Positions 1 through 9,692 of a stretch of DNA of 64,000 bases are shown one piece after another. Numbering within the stretch: position 1 is the first letter of the stretch; the number at the start of each line of letters is the position of its first letter. The position numbers and the translations under genes were made by a program. This DNA is from Cinnamomum chago (lineage: Eukaryota > Streptophyta > Magnoliopsida > Laurales > Lauraceae): the NCBI GenBank assembly GCA_038049695.1, contig CP142454.1, positions 75,183,501 to 75,247,500 of the forward strand, written 5' to 3'. The notes under the pieces are model-generated. The model made no database searches, was not told the DNA's origin, and saw only the letters and a list, made by a program, of their open reading frames with translations.

Positions 1-390
1 GAACCGATCCGCCAGAGTTGGACAAAGAAGATTCCATATCTAGTCCTTGAAATTTCTCCTATGAGTACTCATAATTCCGAAGTGCAAATACCAAGTGATG
101 AAGCGCAAGTTATTGATATTCCCCACAGTAATACTCCTATTGATTTTGTCTTTCGGGATCTACTATGTCAATTGGGAGGTGACCAGCAGATAGTCAGAGA
201 TTCTGATTTGATGGTGCATGTTCTACAAGTAAAGCACATCAACACATATTTCAGCTATCAAAAGCAATTATGCATGAAGCTGTGTCAAGAAGTTATAGAT
301 CAACCGACAAATCGGAAGTTCATCAGATTGATCTTTGATCGAGGTGGACATCGAGTTCTTTTTCAAGTGGGGGAGAATGATGCAACGTAG
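1..390 (+). CDS. C-terminal end of a retroelement open reading frame (partial)
   Basis: The frame is open from the first base of the window to a TAG at 388-390, so its start lies outside. About 129 residues are visible. No chromodomain, integrase or other named motif is recognisable. The assignment rests on context: the last codons run through a purine-rich tract (367-377) straight into a sequence with LTR termini at 378. This is the usual arrangement at the 3' end of plant Ty3/gypsy elements. It could be the last part of a polyprotein or an extra ORF before the 3' LTR. It sits in what is probably an intron of, or just upstream of, the gene ending at 2625, on the same strand. Confidence 0.55.
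   Translation, partial: EPIRQSWTKKIPYLVLEISPMSTHNSEVQIPSDEAQVIDIPHSNTPIDFVFRDLLCQLGGDQQIVRDSDLMVHVLQVKHINTYFSYQKQLCMKLCQEVIDQPTNRKFIRLIFDRGGHRVLFQVGENDAT
367..377 (+). other. Polypurine tract of a Ty3/gypsy-like element
   Basis: GTGGGGGAGAA directly precedes the TGATGCA terminus of the LTR. Plant gypsy elements prime plus-strand DNA synthesis at such a tract. Its place next to the LTR start sets the element's orientation as +. Confidence 0.7.
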
Positions 391-713
391 ACCTCATGGC
401 CACATGTATAGGGCCCACATAGATTTAGAGATTTATTTTTATGTCAATAGTTTCTAATTTTATTGTAATTAGGATAAAGATAATAGTTTCCTAGTTTAAG
501 TAGGTTTCTTAGGGCTTAAGTTATCTTTCTTATTTATATGGCATTGTAGTAAAGAATTATTCAGTTGTTGATTAATGAAATTGGGTTTTTCCATTGAGAT
601 GCGTCCTCGTTTATTATCTTTGCGGAGATTTGTTGTGTCTTTGGACACGTGCTTTGGCAACCATTGTGCTTTTAGCACTTTCCACGTAAATCCTAACCCT
701 AGGGTCTGCATCA
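378..713 (+). repeat. 3' LTR of a Ty3/gypsy-like retrotransposon (336 bp)
   Basis: The stretch begins TGATGCA and ends TGCATCA, a perfect 7-bp terminal inverted repeat with the TG...CA ends of LTRs. A polypurine tract abuts its left end. The 5' part of the element and its other LTR are outside the window, so the target duplication cannot be checked; the right-hand candidate is TTTAG at 714-718. The inside is AT-rich, as usual for a U3-R-U5 region. Confidence 0.75.
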
Positions 714-1699
714 TTTAGTGACTCTGGGATTCTACTACTAAATTTGATGATGGAGCAGTCTTCTCCCAAACATTAGTCTTGGCGTGAAGCTGGATGGCCT
801 CTGTTCCACTTTGCCATTTGGATGCTGAAACTGTCTTTTCCCCCAGCCCTTCTGCTTTCTGGTTCATAAAGGGTGAGCTAAGCTCAGATTTTGTGGCTAC
901 CCCAGGGTGTCCCATCCTGCTGATTTGACAGCTCTGTGAGCCTCAAATTTATGCCATACCTCATGAAAGAAAATCCCCTGCCTTTGCCTGTCTGAGGGTC
1001 CTTCAGGATAAAGCAGTCTTGGTTTGTGCAAGTCTACACTACATTGCTTGCACCTGTCTGGAGATGCCTTCTGGCAGCTTGGAGATGAAGAGTGTAAGCA
1101 CCTTCAAGCTCAGTCTGGCTCTGGGTGCTTCCAACTTTGTGATACTTTCACCGAAGGACATATTGTTTCAGGAAAAATATTCCATGTCCAACATGTCTAT
1201 AGTAGAGCTTTATGATGTTTTTAAAATAATTTTATGCAATTCCATGGCCTTTTAGTTGTCTTCTTTACTAAGCTTATCATATACTTGTATCTGAGTCTGA
1301 GACATCATGTCTATGATTGCAACTCATTCCCGTTTCGAGGGTTGAATTCCTAATAAATTTGGGGTTGGGATGCCTTTGCCCATATGTACTTGACTAGGTT
1401 CAGAGTTGAATTGAAATGCATTGGATATTTGATTGGGGAGGAAAGGCAGAAAAGCAAATAATGCTTGATGCTATTTCAGTTTTCAACCCTGATCTTGTTT
1501 TTCTGTTGTGCTAAAATATTCAATTGACCCTTTTGTGGTACATCCAATTTCATGCTGACATATGCTGTAATATCTCTTGCTAATTTACTGACTCGGAATC
1601 TAGAAAGCAGAGGCATTCTATGAAAGGTGCTTGGAATTTCACAATGAAATGTTCTCTTGCACTCTCATCAGCTTAACATTTTAAGTATGTTAGGTCCTC
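714..1699. other. No gene recognised; probable intron or 5' flank
   Basis: Short frames on both strands (for example 715-915 minus and 1024-1215 plus) have ordinary composition but match no family I recognise. The stretch lies upstream of the acceptor at 2114-2115, so it could be intronic for the gene ending at 2625. Confidence 0.4.
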
Positions 1700-1863
1700 C
1701 TTTCCTACCTTTTGTTTCGAGGCCTCTGCGCCTCCTTGTATGGTTCCCCTTCTTTTGGGTGGTGGCTGTTATTTTGGGGATCTGTCCCAGCCGCTTCTCA
1801 GTATAGCTATTTTATACTGTAAAGCTTTTGATCAATACAAGTTACCATTTCAAAAAAAAAAAA
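1700..1863 (+). mobile_element. LINE-type 3' end with poly(A) tail
   Basis: A T-rich 3'UTR-like stretch ends in A12 at 1852-1863, a typical end for 5'-truncated plant LINE copies. No coding part remains, so the call rests on the tail and its context. A processed transcript end would look similar. Confidence 0.4.
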
Positions 1864-2115
1864 CATTTTGCGTGTTAGCCTCTTCACGGTTCAATGAACT
1901 GAAATATTCTTTTTTGATTTGGGAAAATTGTATTCTTCTTAACCATTCAAAGAAAAAAAAAATGTATTATTCATAGAATTAATAAAGTCTTGGAAATTAG
2001 GAGGTTTTCTTAGCTACTAAAATGGCAAGGAACCTATCATGGTCTTTTGGTGCTTTATAAAACATGATTAAACATGGTTCAATAATTATGCATTTTACTT
2101 TTTTCTTGTGATTAG

Positions 2116-2625
2116 GCACTGGAAAAATCCAAATACGAGCAATCACTTGAGTCCGTTAGGCGTTTCATTGCCATATCTGAGAAGGAGTTAGAACTTTATT
2201 ATCGCCATGTTGCACTTTATGGTGATCCAAATTCTAGAGATTCCAATTCGGCCTGCATTGACCAGAGAAAAAGCTCTATTGACCCTGGAAAATTGGAATT
2301 TGTGCAAGATGGAAACATTGATTCAACTACCAATGGCTTCTCAACAGACATTTCCGAAACAGAAACTGATTCTGAGATCGAAGAGCTATCTAGATCTGAG
2401 GTTGATTCTGCTGGTGAAGAAGAAATATCGGAAAGCGAATTTGGCTCGGATAATGAGGAAAATGCCGGAGACATGTTGGAAATTGAAGATGGTACAGATG
2501 ATGAAGAAAACACATCCAGTCTACTTTACAGCTCTGCCTCAGTCTTGCATTCTTCCACCATGAATAGAAGTGGCTGGAGTGCTGCTACTGAACAATTACC
2601 ATGTGACAGATTCAGAAATTCTTAA
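2116..2625 (+). CDS. Final exon of an unrecognised acidic C-terminal protein (partial gene)
   Basis: An AG acceptor at 2114-2115 opens a frame that runs 169 codons to TAA at 2623-2625. The first 35 residues look helical and charged, with SVRRFIAISEKELELYYRHV near the start. The remainder is very acidic and serine-rich (about residues 75-140), with runs such as SETETDSEIEE and SDNEENAGD, like a disordered nuclear or chromatin-type tail. Upstream exons are outside the window or hidden by the repeats at 1-1863. I do not recognise the family. The consistent codon pattern and the clean acceptor support a real exon. A start at the ATG at 2293 is unlikely because the frame is open and protein-like before it. 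Confidence 0.6.
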   Translation, partial: ALEKSKYEQSLESVRRFIAISEKELELYYRHVALYGDPNSRDSNSACIDQRKSSIDPGKLEFVQDGNIDSTTNGFSTDISETETDSEIEELSRSEVDSAGEEEISESEFGSDNEENAGDMLEIEDGTDDEENTSSLLYSSASVLHSSTMNRSGWSAATEQLPCDRFRNS

Positions 2626-3739
2626 TATCAATCTTTATTTAATCTGCTTCAGGTTCAAGATTGGAAGTAACTTCTCTCAGTGAAAAACAGGCAGCGCATG
2701 AAAGTAGATAGATTCGTTTTTACCTCTGCTATCATGCCTTTTTTTTTAATGGTGCTGTCATGCATTTTTGCCATATCTGTTTTCTTAAATGAGGTATTTA
2801 TTTATCATCTGAAGTTTTATTTATTTATTTATTTATTTATTTTTATTTTTTTTGCAGTCCTTATGGATGAGGATCTGTAGAGTTACTTTTTCTTTCTTTT
2901 CTTTTTTCTTTTTTCTTTATAAAAAAATTATATATGATTAAGTGGGCATTTGGCTGTTATCTGATGATTTTACTTTACATATTCTGTATTTAATGTCTTT
3001 GAAATGCATTCTCCATGTATTTTTAACCTCCTCTATTTACCAAGACATCTCTTTCATCTTAATCGCTTTCTACAGGGTCAGGTGTCCAGTTCTATTTCTA
3101 ATCATGGCAACAAACTGATAGATACCCTTCTTTTGCTCTGTAGTTTCCAACTCAATTGCAATTGATGTACTTGGCTTTAATTATTCTTTATTTGTGCCCC
3201 TCTTTCTATGACAATTTTCTATGAACTTGTATAGTTGTGATGCCATTCCCAAACAGCCTTGAAGTTGTATTCTATGACAATTTATGTCCTCTAGCATCTG
3301 ATGAAAATTATTTATTTTCAAAAGATCTTGAAGTTGTTTACTGGACAATGGAAAACTACTATTATTACATAGAAGACAAGTATTTAGGATTGAATCAGGA
3401 AGACTAGGAAAGCATATGGAAGTTAACAGGGGAATAGCATCGGTCGCGAGATCCCATGGTTTCAAGTGTTGCCAAAACTGCCAAGCTGGATTTAAATTGG
3501 CGTTGGAATCATTTTCTTGCTATGTTTATTTGCAAAATATATGAGAACTCCTACAAAAAGTAAGCCATGTTCTATAAAAGAGTTCTGTTAATGTTTTTTG
3601 TTAGATGTTATGGAAGAGCACAAAGGTTCCTCACATTTCATTCTATGGTTCCTATTTTTGTGGCTTACTAAGCTGACATGATTTTCTGTAATTTTCTGAG
3701 TAACCTAACCATCAACTTGCAGGAACTTAAATTTTGTGA
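2626..3739. other. 3' flank of the preceding gene; no further gene seen
   Basis: AT-rich, with an ATTT microsatellite at about 2817-2845 and long T runs. A minus-strand frame at 3181-3465 matches nothing I recognise. Confidence 0.4.
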
Positions 3740-3988
3740 AGCGCATTTAGAAAGCGCATGGAGAGGTTAATTCATCATGTTGTGCGGACGGCAAATGTTT
3801 TTGCTGACTCTTTAGCTAAGCAAGGAGTTAATAGGTCTTCTAATTTCTTAGTCACTATGTAATCTGTTTTAGTGGTATAATGCTTTTATACCATAGTGCC
3901 CCCTTTTGCTTTGTTGGCCAGGGCTTCTTTGTAATCTTTTTTCATCCCTTAATATATATTCATCGTTACCAATCAGGAAAAAAAAAAA
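3740..3988 (+). mobile_element. 5'-truncated LINE, RNase H C-terminus plus poly(A)
   Basis: A frame ending at TAA 3860-3862 reads HHVVRTANVFADSLAKQGVN, the usual C-terminal RNase H motif (R-x-N-x-x-AD-x-LAK-x-G) of plant L1-type LINE polyproteins. A 3'UTR-like stretch of about 115 bp and A11 at 3978-3988 follow. Everything upstream of the last 40 codons is missing, as expected from incomplete reverse transcription. Confidence 0.75.
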
Positions 3989-4535
3989 CTAGAAACCAGG
4001 AAAAACTGATGTGCATGTCTTGGTTCCTTCTGTGTTACCTACATTTTCCAGCATCATTTTGTTTTGCTTTGCCTCAATATGACATTGAATAGGTCTAGTT
4101 CATTATATGTTGAAACCCTTTTAACAGTATGATGACAATGGTTATATTGAATATACATAGGTGCCTTTTCCCCTGGATCTTGCATACATCAAGTATTACC
4201 ATTTTTTGGATAGAATGCATCTGTGCTAGATCAGTTCTCTAGTTTTCAGATTGTGTGTTGCTTTAATTGCTACTTTTTGGGGGAGGTACCTATCTAGAGC
4301 GTGGGGCACCTATTTCGTTGTCTGCCTTACAGATTCCAACAAGGCATATCAGCCCATGATCAGGACCGTTTATCAAATAGGTCTAACAGCAGATTGACCA
4401 CATTAGGGAAGCCCCTTTCACCGAATGATCTTAACCATCCAAAGGTTGCCTAAATTATTGCCACTTTTGTTGCCATTATTTCTGCTGTTACAATTGCTCC
4501 TACTGTTAGGAACTTTATATCATCACCATTGCTGC
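3989..4535. other. No gene seen
   Basis: AT-rich sequence between the LINE tail and the copia LTR. Only short frames are present, with nothing recognisable. Confidence 0.4.
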
Positions 4536-4945
4536 TGTTGTTTTGAAGGGTTGCCCTTTCACAAGACAAAGTGGCAGGGTTATTTGTTTGTAGACTACTC
4601 GAGAAAACGTAAATGAGGAGGATGAAACGGAGATCAAAGAGAAGATGACCTGAGCTGGTTTTTCATCCAATCAGAGGTTAAGATTACATTAGTCTTAATC
4701 CTATGCTACAGAGAGTTGGTTAGATTCTGAAACTAACCTAGTTGTAAACTGCATTCTGTTGTAACAGATGAAACTTTGGAAAGGCATGACGCTCATAACT
4801 TAACCGACGAAACTCAGAATAGTTATATGTAACTATCATAACTCAGTTACACTCAGTCAATGTTAACTAGCAGAACTCAGAACAGTTATATGCAACTGTC
4901 ATAACTCAGTTACACTCAGTCAATGTTAAATGTCGTTTGTGAACA
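4536..4945 (-). repeat. 3' LTR of a Ty1/copia element (minus strand; far boundary uncertain)
   Basis: Read on the minus strand, a GGAGGGGAG polypurine tract (4946-4954) is followed by TGTTCACAAACGAC at 4945, as at the start of a copia 3' LTR. It lies just downstream of the decayed copia RNase H region. The lower boundary near 4536 is a guess, based on a possible ...AACA end. A tandem duplication sits inside (4804-4929). Confidence 0.55.
4804..4929. repeat. Two tandem 63-bp units inside the copia LTR
   Basis: Both units share ACTCAGTTACACTCAGTC and AGTTATATG-type blocks at a constant offset of 63 bp and differ by a few substitutions. Duplicated U3 segments of this kind often carry promoter elements in LTRs. 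Confidence 0.8.
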
Positions 4946-5029
4946 CTCCCCTCCAAGCTGATGGGGTGATTAGTTATCATCAGTTTGGATTGAAGGAACT
5001 GAAACCGTCTCGAATGAATGAATCCCTTT

Positions 5030-6420
5030 TGTGAAAATATCAGCCAACTACTCGTGTTGAAACATATTGAACAAAAATGTCTTCAACATGTTTGGTTCTG
5101 GCATGTAAAACTGGATTAGATACTGGTGAAATGGCAGAAATATTATCACAAAAGATTGCTGGGCACACAGGTAGAAAGATCCGAATATCTTTCAACAAAA
5201 CTTTAAGCCAAGGCGTCTCTACAGCAGTGTGGGCAAGAGCTCTGTACTCGACCTCCGTTGATGTCTGGGCAAGTGTACCTTGCTTCTTAGCACTCCAAGT
5301 GACAGGAGAAGCCCCAAGGAAGACACAAAAGCCGATGGTTGAGCATCAATCTGTAAGAATACCAGCCCAATCTGCATCAGAATATGTAGTGAGCTTGAGA
5401 CTGCCTCTTTAAAGATGATTTCCATAGGTGAGAGTTCCTCTTAGATAACGAAGAATTCGTTTGCAAGCTATGAAATGAGCTTCAGTGGACTGGTGGAGGT
5501 GTTGACAAGCTTGGCTAACAGCCAAGGCTAAATCAAGTCTTGTCAAGGTGAGATATTACAGTGCCCCGGCAATGCTTCTATGGATAGACCATTACAGGTT
5601 AAGATCTAACACTGGAAGTCTTGTAGTTGCAGGGTGGGGGCCGCTTGTTGTCGATCATAGAAGTTCTAGTGAGAAGGTCTACTTAGTTTGGGACAAAAAC
5701 AATCCAGTTGAGTGATGAGTTACTTCAATGCACAAGAAAGTGATGAAGACATCCAAGTTTCTTCTTGTCAAACACCAGGTTGAGTTTAAAAATTAGGTGA
5801 GTGATATAGGACTTGTCATTCCCTATTATGACAAGATCAATTACACAATTGTTACAGTGCCTCTTTGATGTTTTATAAGAAGTGAGGGATCTCCATATGT
5901 CCAAACTCAACCCATCAAGATAACTTGAAAATCTCTCAACCCAGGCTCTGGGCACCTGCTTAAATCCGGAAAGAGATTTATGAAGCTTGCAAATGTGGTT
6001 AGGAAGGGCAAGATAAATGAACCCTGGGGGCTGTGACATATAGATGTCTTCTTGGAGAATCCCATGAAGAAAAGCATAGGCGACATCCAATTGATGGAGA
6101 GGCCTGTTAAAGTTGACACAGCTGAGGCTAGAACTACCCGAATTGTGGCTTGATTCACAACACGACTAAACGTTTCAGTGTAATCAATCCGTTGTTCCTG
6201 ATGGAATCCTTTGGCAACTAGTCTGGCCTCGTACCGAGCAATGGAACCATCAAGTTTGTGTTTCAGTTTGAAAACCCAGGACACCCTACTGAATATGGAA
6301 CTAGAGACCAAGTGCCCCGTCTCAGTAGAGCTGACGACTCGTCTGCCATGGCAGCTCTCCAAACTTCAGATTTTGAGACTACAGTAGAACTTGAAGGTTC
6401 CACAGTCATAATAAGACACT
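5030..6420 (-). pseudogene. Ty1/copia reverse transcriptase - RNase H, decayed
   Basis: On the minus strand the order is RT then RNase H. From about 6360 come DGSIARYEARLVAKGFHQE and TIRVVL, then, in another frame from 6090, AFLHGILQEDIYMSQPPGF and HICKLHKSLSGFKQVPRAW; all are standard copia RT blocks. The active-site region, normally YVDD, reads CVID followed by IIGND, so the catalytic aspartates are lost. RNase H follows (YSDADWAG, CSTIGFCVFLGASPVTWSAK, STEVEYRAL, ARTKHVE). A remnant of the terminal LADIFTKG block and the polypurine tract come next. At least one frameshift (near 6090) and several stops show it is dead. Gag, protease and integrase are not found here. The element was interrupted by the LTR element at 6657-13268. 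Confidence 0.9.
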
Positions 6421-6656
6421 AGCACAACCACCCGTATTCAGTTGTTCACCACTAATTGAAAAATATATTTACTGATTTATTAAGAAAATCTCATATTACA
6501 CAAGATCATCTTCAAATATTCATGACAATTATATGGTGATTTTGATAGGGATATAAATGAAGTTCTTGCAGAAAAGTGAAAAGTGGGAAAAAGAGGTGGG
6601 TACATGAAGTGGAGGAGATGAGTGGTTACATGTTGGAAGTGGAGATGAGTAGTTAC

Positions 6657-7416
6657 TGTGTGTGGGTGTTTTCCTAAGAGTAGGATTACGCTAGTCTCGG
6701 TAATGATACCAGCTCAGCTCATCCCGATCTTGGTGTCCAAGTTCGGCAATAGTACCAAGATTCATCTAGCTCGGTAACAGTACCAGCTAGACATCTTATC
6801 TCAGCTCGGCAAACAGTGCCAGCTAGCGCCAAGCTTGAGCTAGCCTCGGTAAGGGTACCGACTAGGCTCATCTCGGTCTCGGTATAAGGCACCTTGGCAA
6901 TAGTGCCAGGATGCATCCGAATTTGGTCTCTGTATCATTTTCAGCTCGGTACGTCCACAGAGATAAGTACTAAACCATGATTATACTTTCACAAAGTTAC
7001 GGCTATGTTACAGAACGTGCTGACAGACAAGACAAGCGCCAGATAATGATCATGTGTCGTCTTGATCAATCACATCCACATTAATACGAGAGGTCATCTC
7101 TTGATTCGACCAGACAATATCTCCACCTACCCCCACTAAGGAAGGGTCAGGTAAAATCTCTACATATAGACGGATACCAATCCCTTCTCAGGTACGCAAA
7201 AAACACTCCTGATGACGCCTTCTTCTCTATCCTTTGTTATGTGATAGCACTAACTCAGGCATAGGAGAGCCTTCGGCTGAAGGCAGTCAGGGTCTCTGAT
7301 CTCTATTTCTCCTTTCCTTTCAAGTTCCAAGGCAATCCATCTTCCCCAAAGAAGCTCAGCATCACTATGAGTTTCACACTCACCTAACCTAAGTCCGTAA
7401 TTTTTAGGCACTCACA
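6657..7416 (+). repeat. 5' LTR (760 bp)
   Basis: Starts TGTGTGTGGG and ends GGCACTCACA, matching the 3' LTR nearly throughout. The first 300 bp are built from short variants of a CTCGGTAACGGTACCAGCT-like motif. The left end has one extra TG unit compared with the 3' copy. Confidence 0.92.
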
Positions 7417-7418
7417 AT

Positions 7419-7436
7419 TGGCGCCGTCTATGAGAA
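7419..7436 (+). other. Primer binding site
   Basis: TGGCGCCGTCTATGAGAA starts two bases after the 5' LTR. TGGCGCCG complements the 3' end of the tRNA used by many plant Tat/Athila-type elements (reported as tRNA-Asp); the complementarity fades after about 10 bases. Confidence 0.75.
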
Positions 7437-7929
7437 ATGATAAAAAAAATGTCATACCTCTAGAAGCGGAGAAGGATCTACGAAGCCCCGCCACCATCAC
7501 CAACGACCCCCAGTCAAAGGAGTCTTGGGAGGAGTCTGGTGCGGCAGGTGCAGAAGAACGTGTAACTCAGACAGGTTCATCAGCAAAGGGGGTGACAGCA
7601 CCTTCCAAACAAAATGCTCATCCACCAAAGCACCCCCAGCAGAGTGCTACCCTGCTGGAGACTCCCCCGCAGAGCAAAAGTTCCAGCAACAACCATGCCT
7701 CGTCATTTCCTTCACCAGGTGGATCGCGACTGCGATGATGATGAAGATCCGTCCCTTGTTGATACCAGGGCCTGAAGCCGCGGCCCTCCCATACTTCAAA
7801 CAAGCTCCATTGCCAGGCAACGAGCTTCAAAGGGACCTTATTCGGTTCTCCGTGGTCACAATGAAAGCACTGATCATCAGGATGAACCAAAACGACGCTC
7901 GAGCTCGCGAAAGTCTCGATCTTTGGTAG
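7430..7929 (+). pseudogene. Gag-like N-terminal remnant of the LTR element
   Basis: An ATG at 7430, inside the primer-site region, opens a 102-codon frame rich in Ser, Pro and Gln. Near 7735 the likely protein continues in another frame (PGPEAAALPYFKQAPLPGNE, then LIRFSVV) to a stop at 7927-7929. Position and composition fit the start of a gag gene. No zinc knuckle and no protease follow; the interior passes straight into repeats. A frameshift and early stop mean it is probably not functional. Confidence 0.5.
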
Positions 7930-8009
7930 GATAAGTTCTCCCAGAGAAGAAACGACAGTCTCGGAAACAGTTCCTTAACTAGCCACGCAGTCTTCATCCT
8001 CAAGTTCCG

Positions 8010-8471
8010 GTTCGGTGATAGCGCCAGCCACAGCTCGGACAATTCCAATCGCGACAGCTCCAAGACTGGCCTCGGCGATATCACTAGCTGCGACTCGGGT
8101 AGAAGCACAACCTAGTAGGAGTTTCAGCTGCGGCCTCGGTGATAGCACCAGCCACAGCTCAGCTTCTTCAGTTGGCAGCTTCGGCAGTGTCGTTGGTGAT
8201 AGCACCAGCCACTGCTCGGACGGTCTCAATCTTAACAACTCCAGCAACGACCTCGGTGATAGCACCAACCACAACTCGAGCAGTTCCAATCTCCATAGCT
8301 TCAGTTGTGGCTTCAGTGATAGCACCAGCCTCAGCCCAGCTTCTTCGAACATAAAGCTTTTGCAATGGCTTCGGTGACAGCACCAGCCTCCGCTACATAG
8401 CTTCAGTGTCTTCAGCGTTGGGTCTCAGTGACAGCACCAGCCTCGACTTATAAAGCTTCGGCAAGGGTCTC
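8010..8471. repeat. Degenerate short-unit repeat inside the LTR element
   Basis: Repeated variants of CTCGGTGATAGCACCAGCC occur at irregular intervals, giving open but repetitive frames on both strands (Asp-Ser-Thr-Ser type on +). They merge into the more regular 88-96 bp array that follows. Confidence 0.75.
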
Positions 8472-9130
8472 AGCTCGGTGACAGCACCAACATGGAAAAG
8501 ACCACAGCTCGGTTACAGAACTAGCTGCATACAATGCCGCAATTACAAACTCGGCAAGGGTCTCAGCTCTGTGACAACACTAGCATGGAAGAGACCACGG
8601 CTCGGTTATAGAACCAGCTGCATACAATACCACAGTTAAAGAACTCGGCAGCGGTCTCAGCTCGATGACAGCACCAGCATGGAAGAGACCACAGCTCGGT
8701 TACAGAAACAGCTGCGCAAAATGTCGTAGTTACAGAACTCGACAACAGTCTACTCGGTGACAGCACCAGCATGAAAGAGACAACAGCTCGATTACAGAAC
8801 CAGCTGCGCAGAATGCCGCAGTTATAGAATCCGGCAGGAGTCTCAGCTCGGTGACGGCACCAGCATGGAAGAGACAACAGCTCGATTACAGAACCAACTG
8901 CGCAGAATGCTGCAGTTACAGAACTCGGGAGCAATCTCAACTTGGTGACAGCACTAGCATGGAAGAGACAATAACTCGGTTACAGAACCAGCAAATGCCG
9001 CAGTTACAGAACTCGGCAGCAGTCTCAATTCGGTGACAGCACCATCATAGAAGAGACAACAGCTCGGTTATAGAACCGGCTCTACAAAGCGCCGCAGTTA
9101 TAGAACTCAACAAAAGCTTCAGCCCGGTTA
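8472..9130. repeat. Minisatellite, about seven units of 88-96 bp
   Basis: Unit starts carrying a CTCGGTGACAGCACCAGCAT-like block lie at about 8472, 8563, 8659, 8751, 8845, 8939 and 9027. Each unit also holds a GGTTACAGAACCAGCTG block and a CCGCAGTTACAGAACTCGG block. The units differ by substitutions and small indels. Shadow frames across the array encode repetitive peptides and are not genes. Confidence 0.9.
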
Positions 9131-9692
9131 GAGAACTAGCCGTGCAGCGCCGAGTTATGGAATTCGGCCAAAATCTCGGCTCGGTTGCGGAACCGACCAA
9201 CTTGGTCACCGGATCAAAACGCGCAACGCGCCAAGTTATGGAACTCGGTGGCTCTCCTAGTTCGGTTATGGAACCAATTATGCAGTTGAAGAACCTGACG
9301 ACTTCCTATGAGAGTCTAGTTTGGTTGTGAAACCAGCTAAAGTTTTCTATCTCTAAAGATACAGGTACTTCTTAAAGTTATTTAAACTTAAGTGCAATTG
9401 GAATTCCGGTTGTTGTACCGAGTTCGATTAGCTTAAGTCACTTATGGTTATGGAATCGAAGTCATTTTCCTAGTGGTCATTCAGTTCCGGTTATTAAACC
9501 GATCTCAACTACTTGGTCAAAAATCGGGCGTTTGTGCTAAGAGTCCAGTTGTGGAACAAAAGTCAAGCACACAATTTATTATAAAAAAAAAGAGGGCAAG
9601 TATGGAAGAAAAAATTCATTTTCATTGATAGAAGGGATAGTTACAGAATTCTTTACATCTTTCCATTACAAAGAAAAAGAATGAAAAGTACA
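9131..9692. other. Non-coding interior between the minisatellite and the antisense gene
   Basis: The repeat motif fades out (GGTTATGGAACC-type pieces up to about 9480), then plain AT-rich sequence follows. This is the 3' flank of the antisense gene. Confidence 0.5.

Noticed and set aside
8015..9036. Several long frames on both strands
   Set aside because: They are translations of the minisatellite; all frames stay open because the units repeat.
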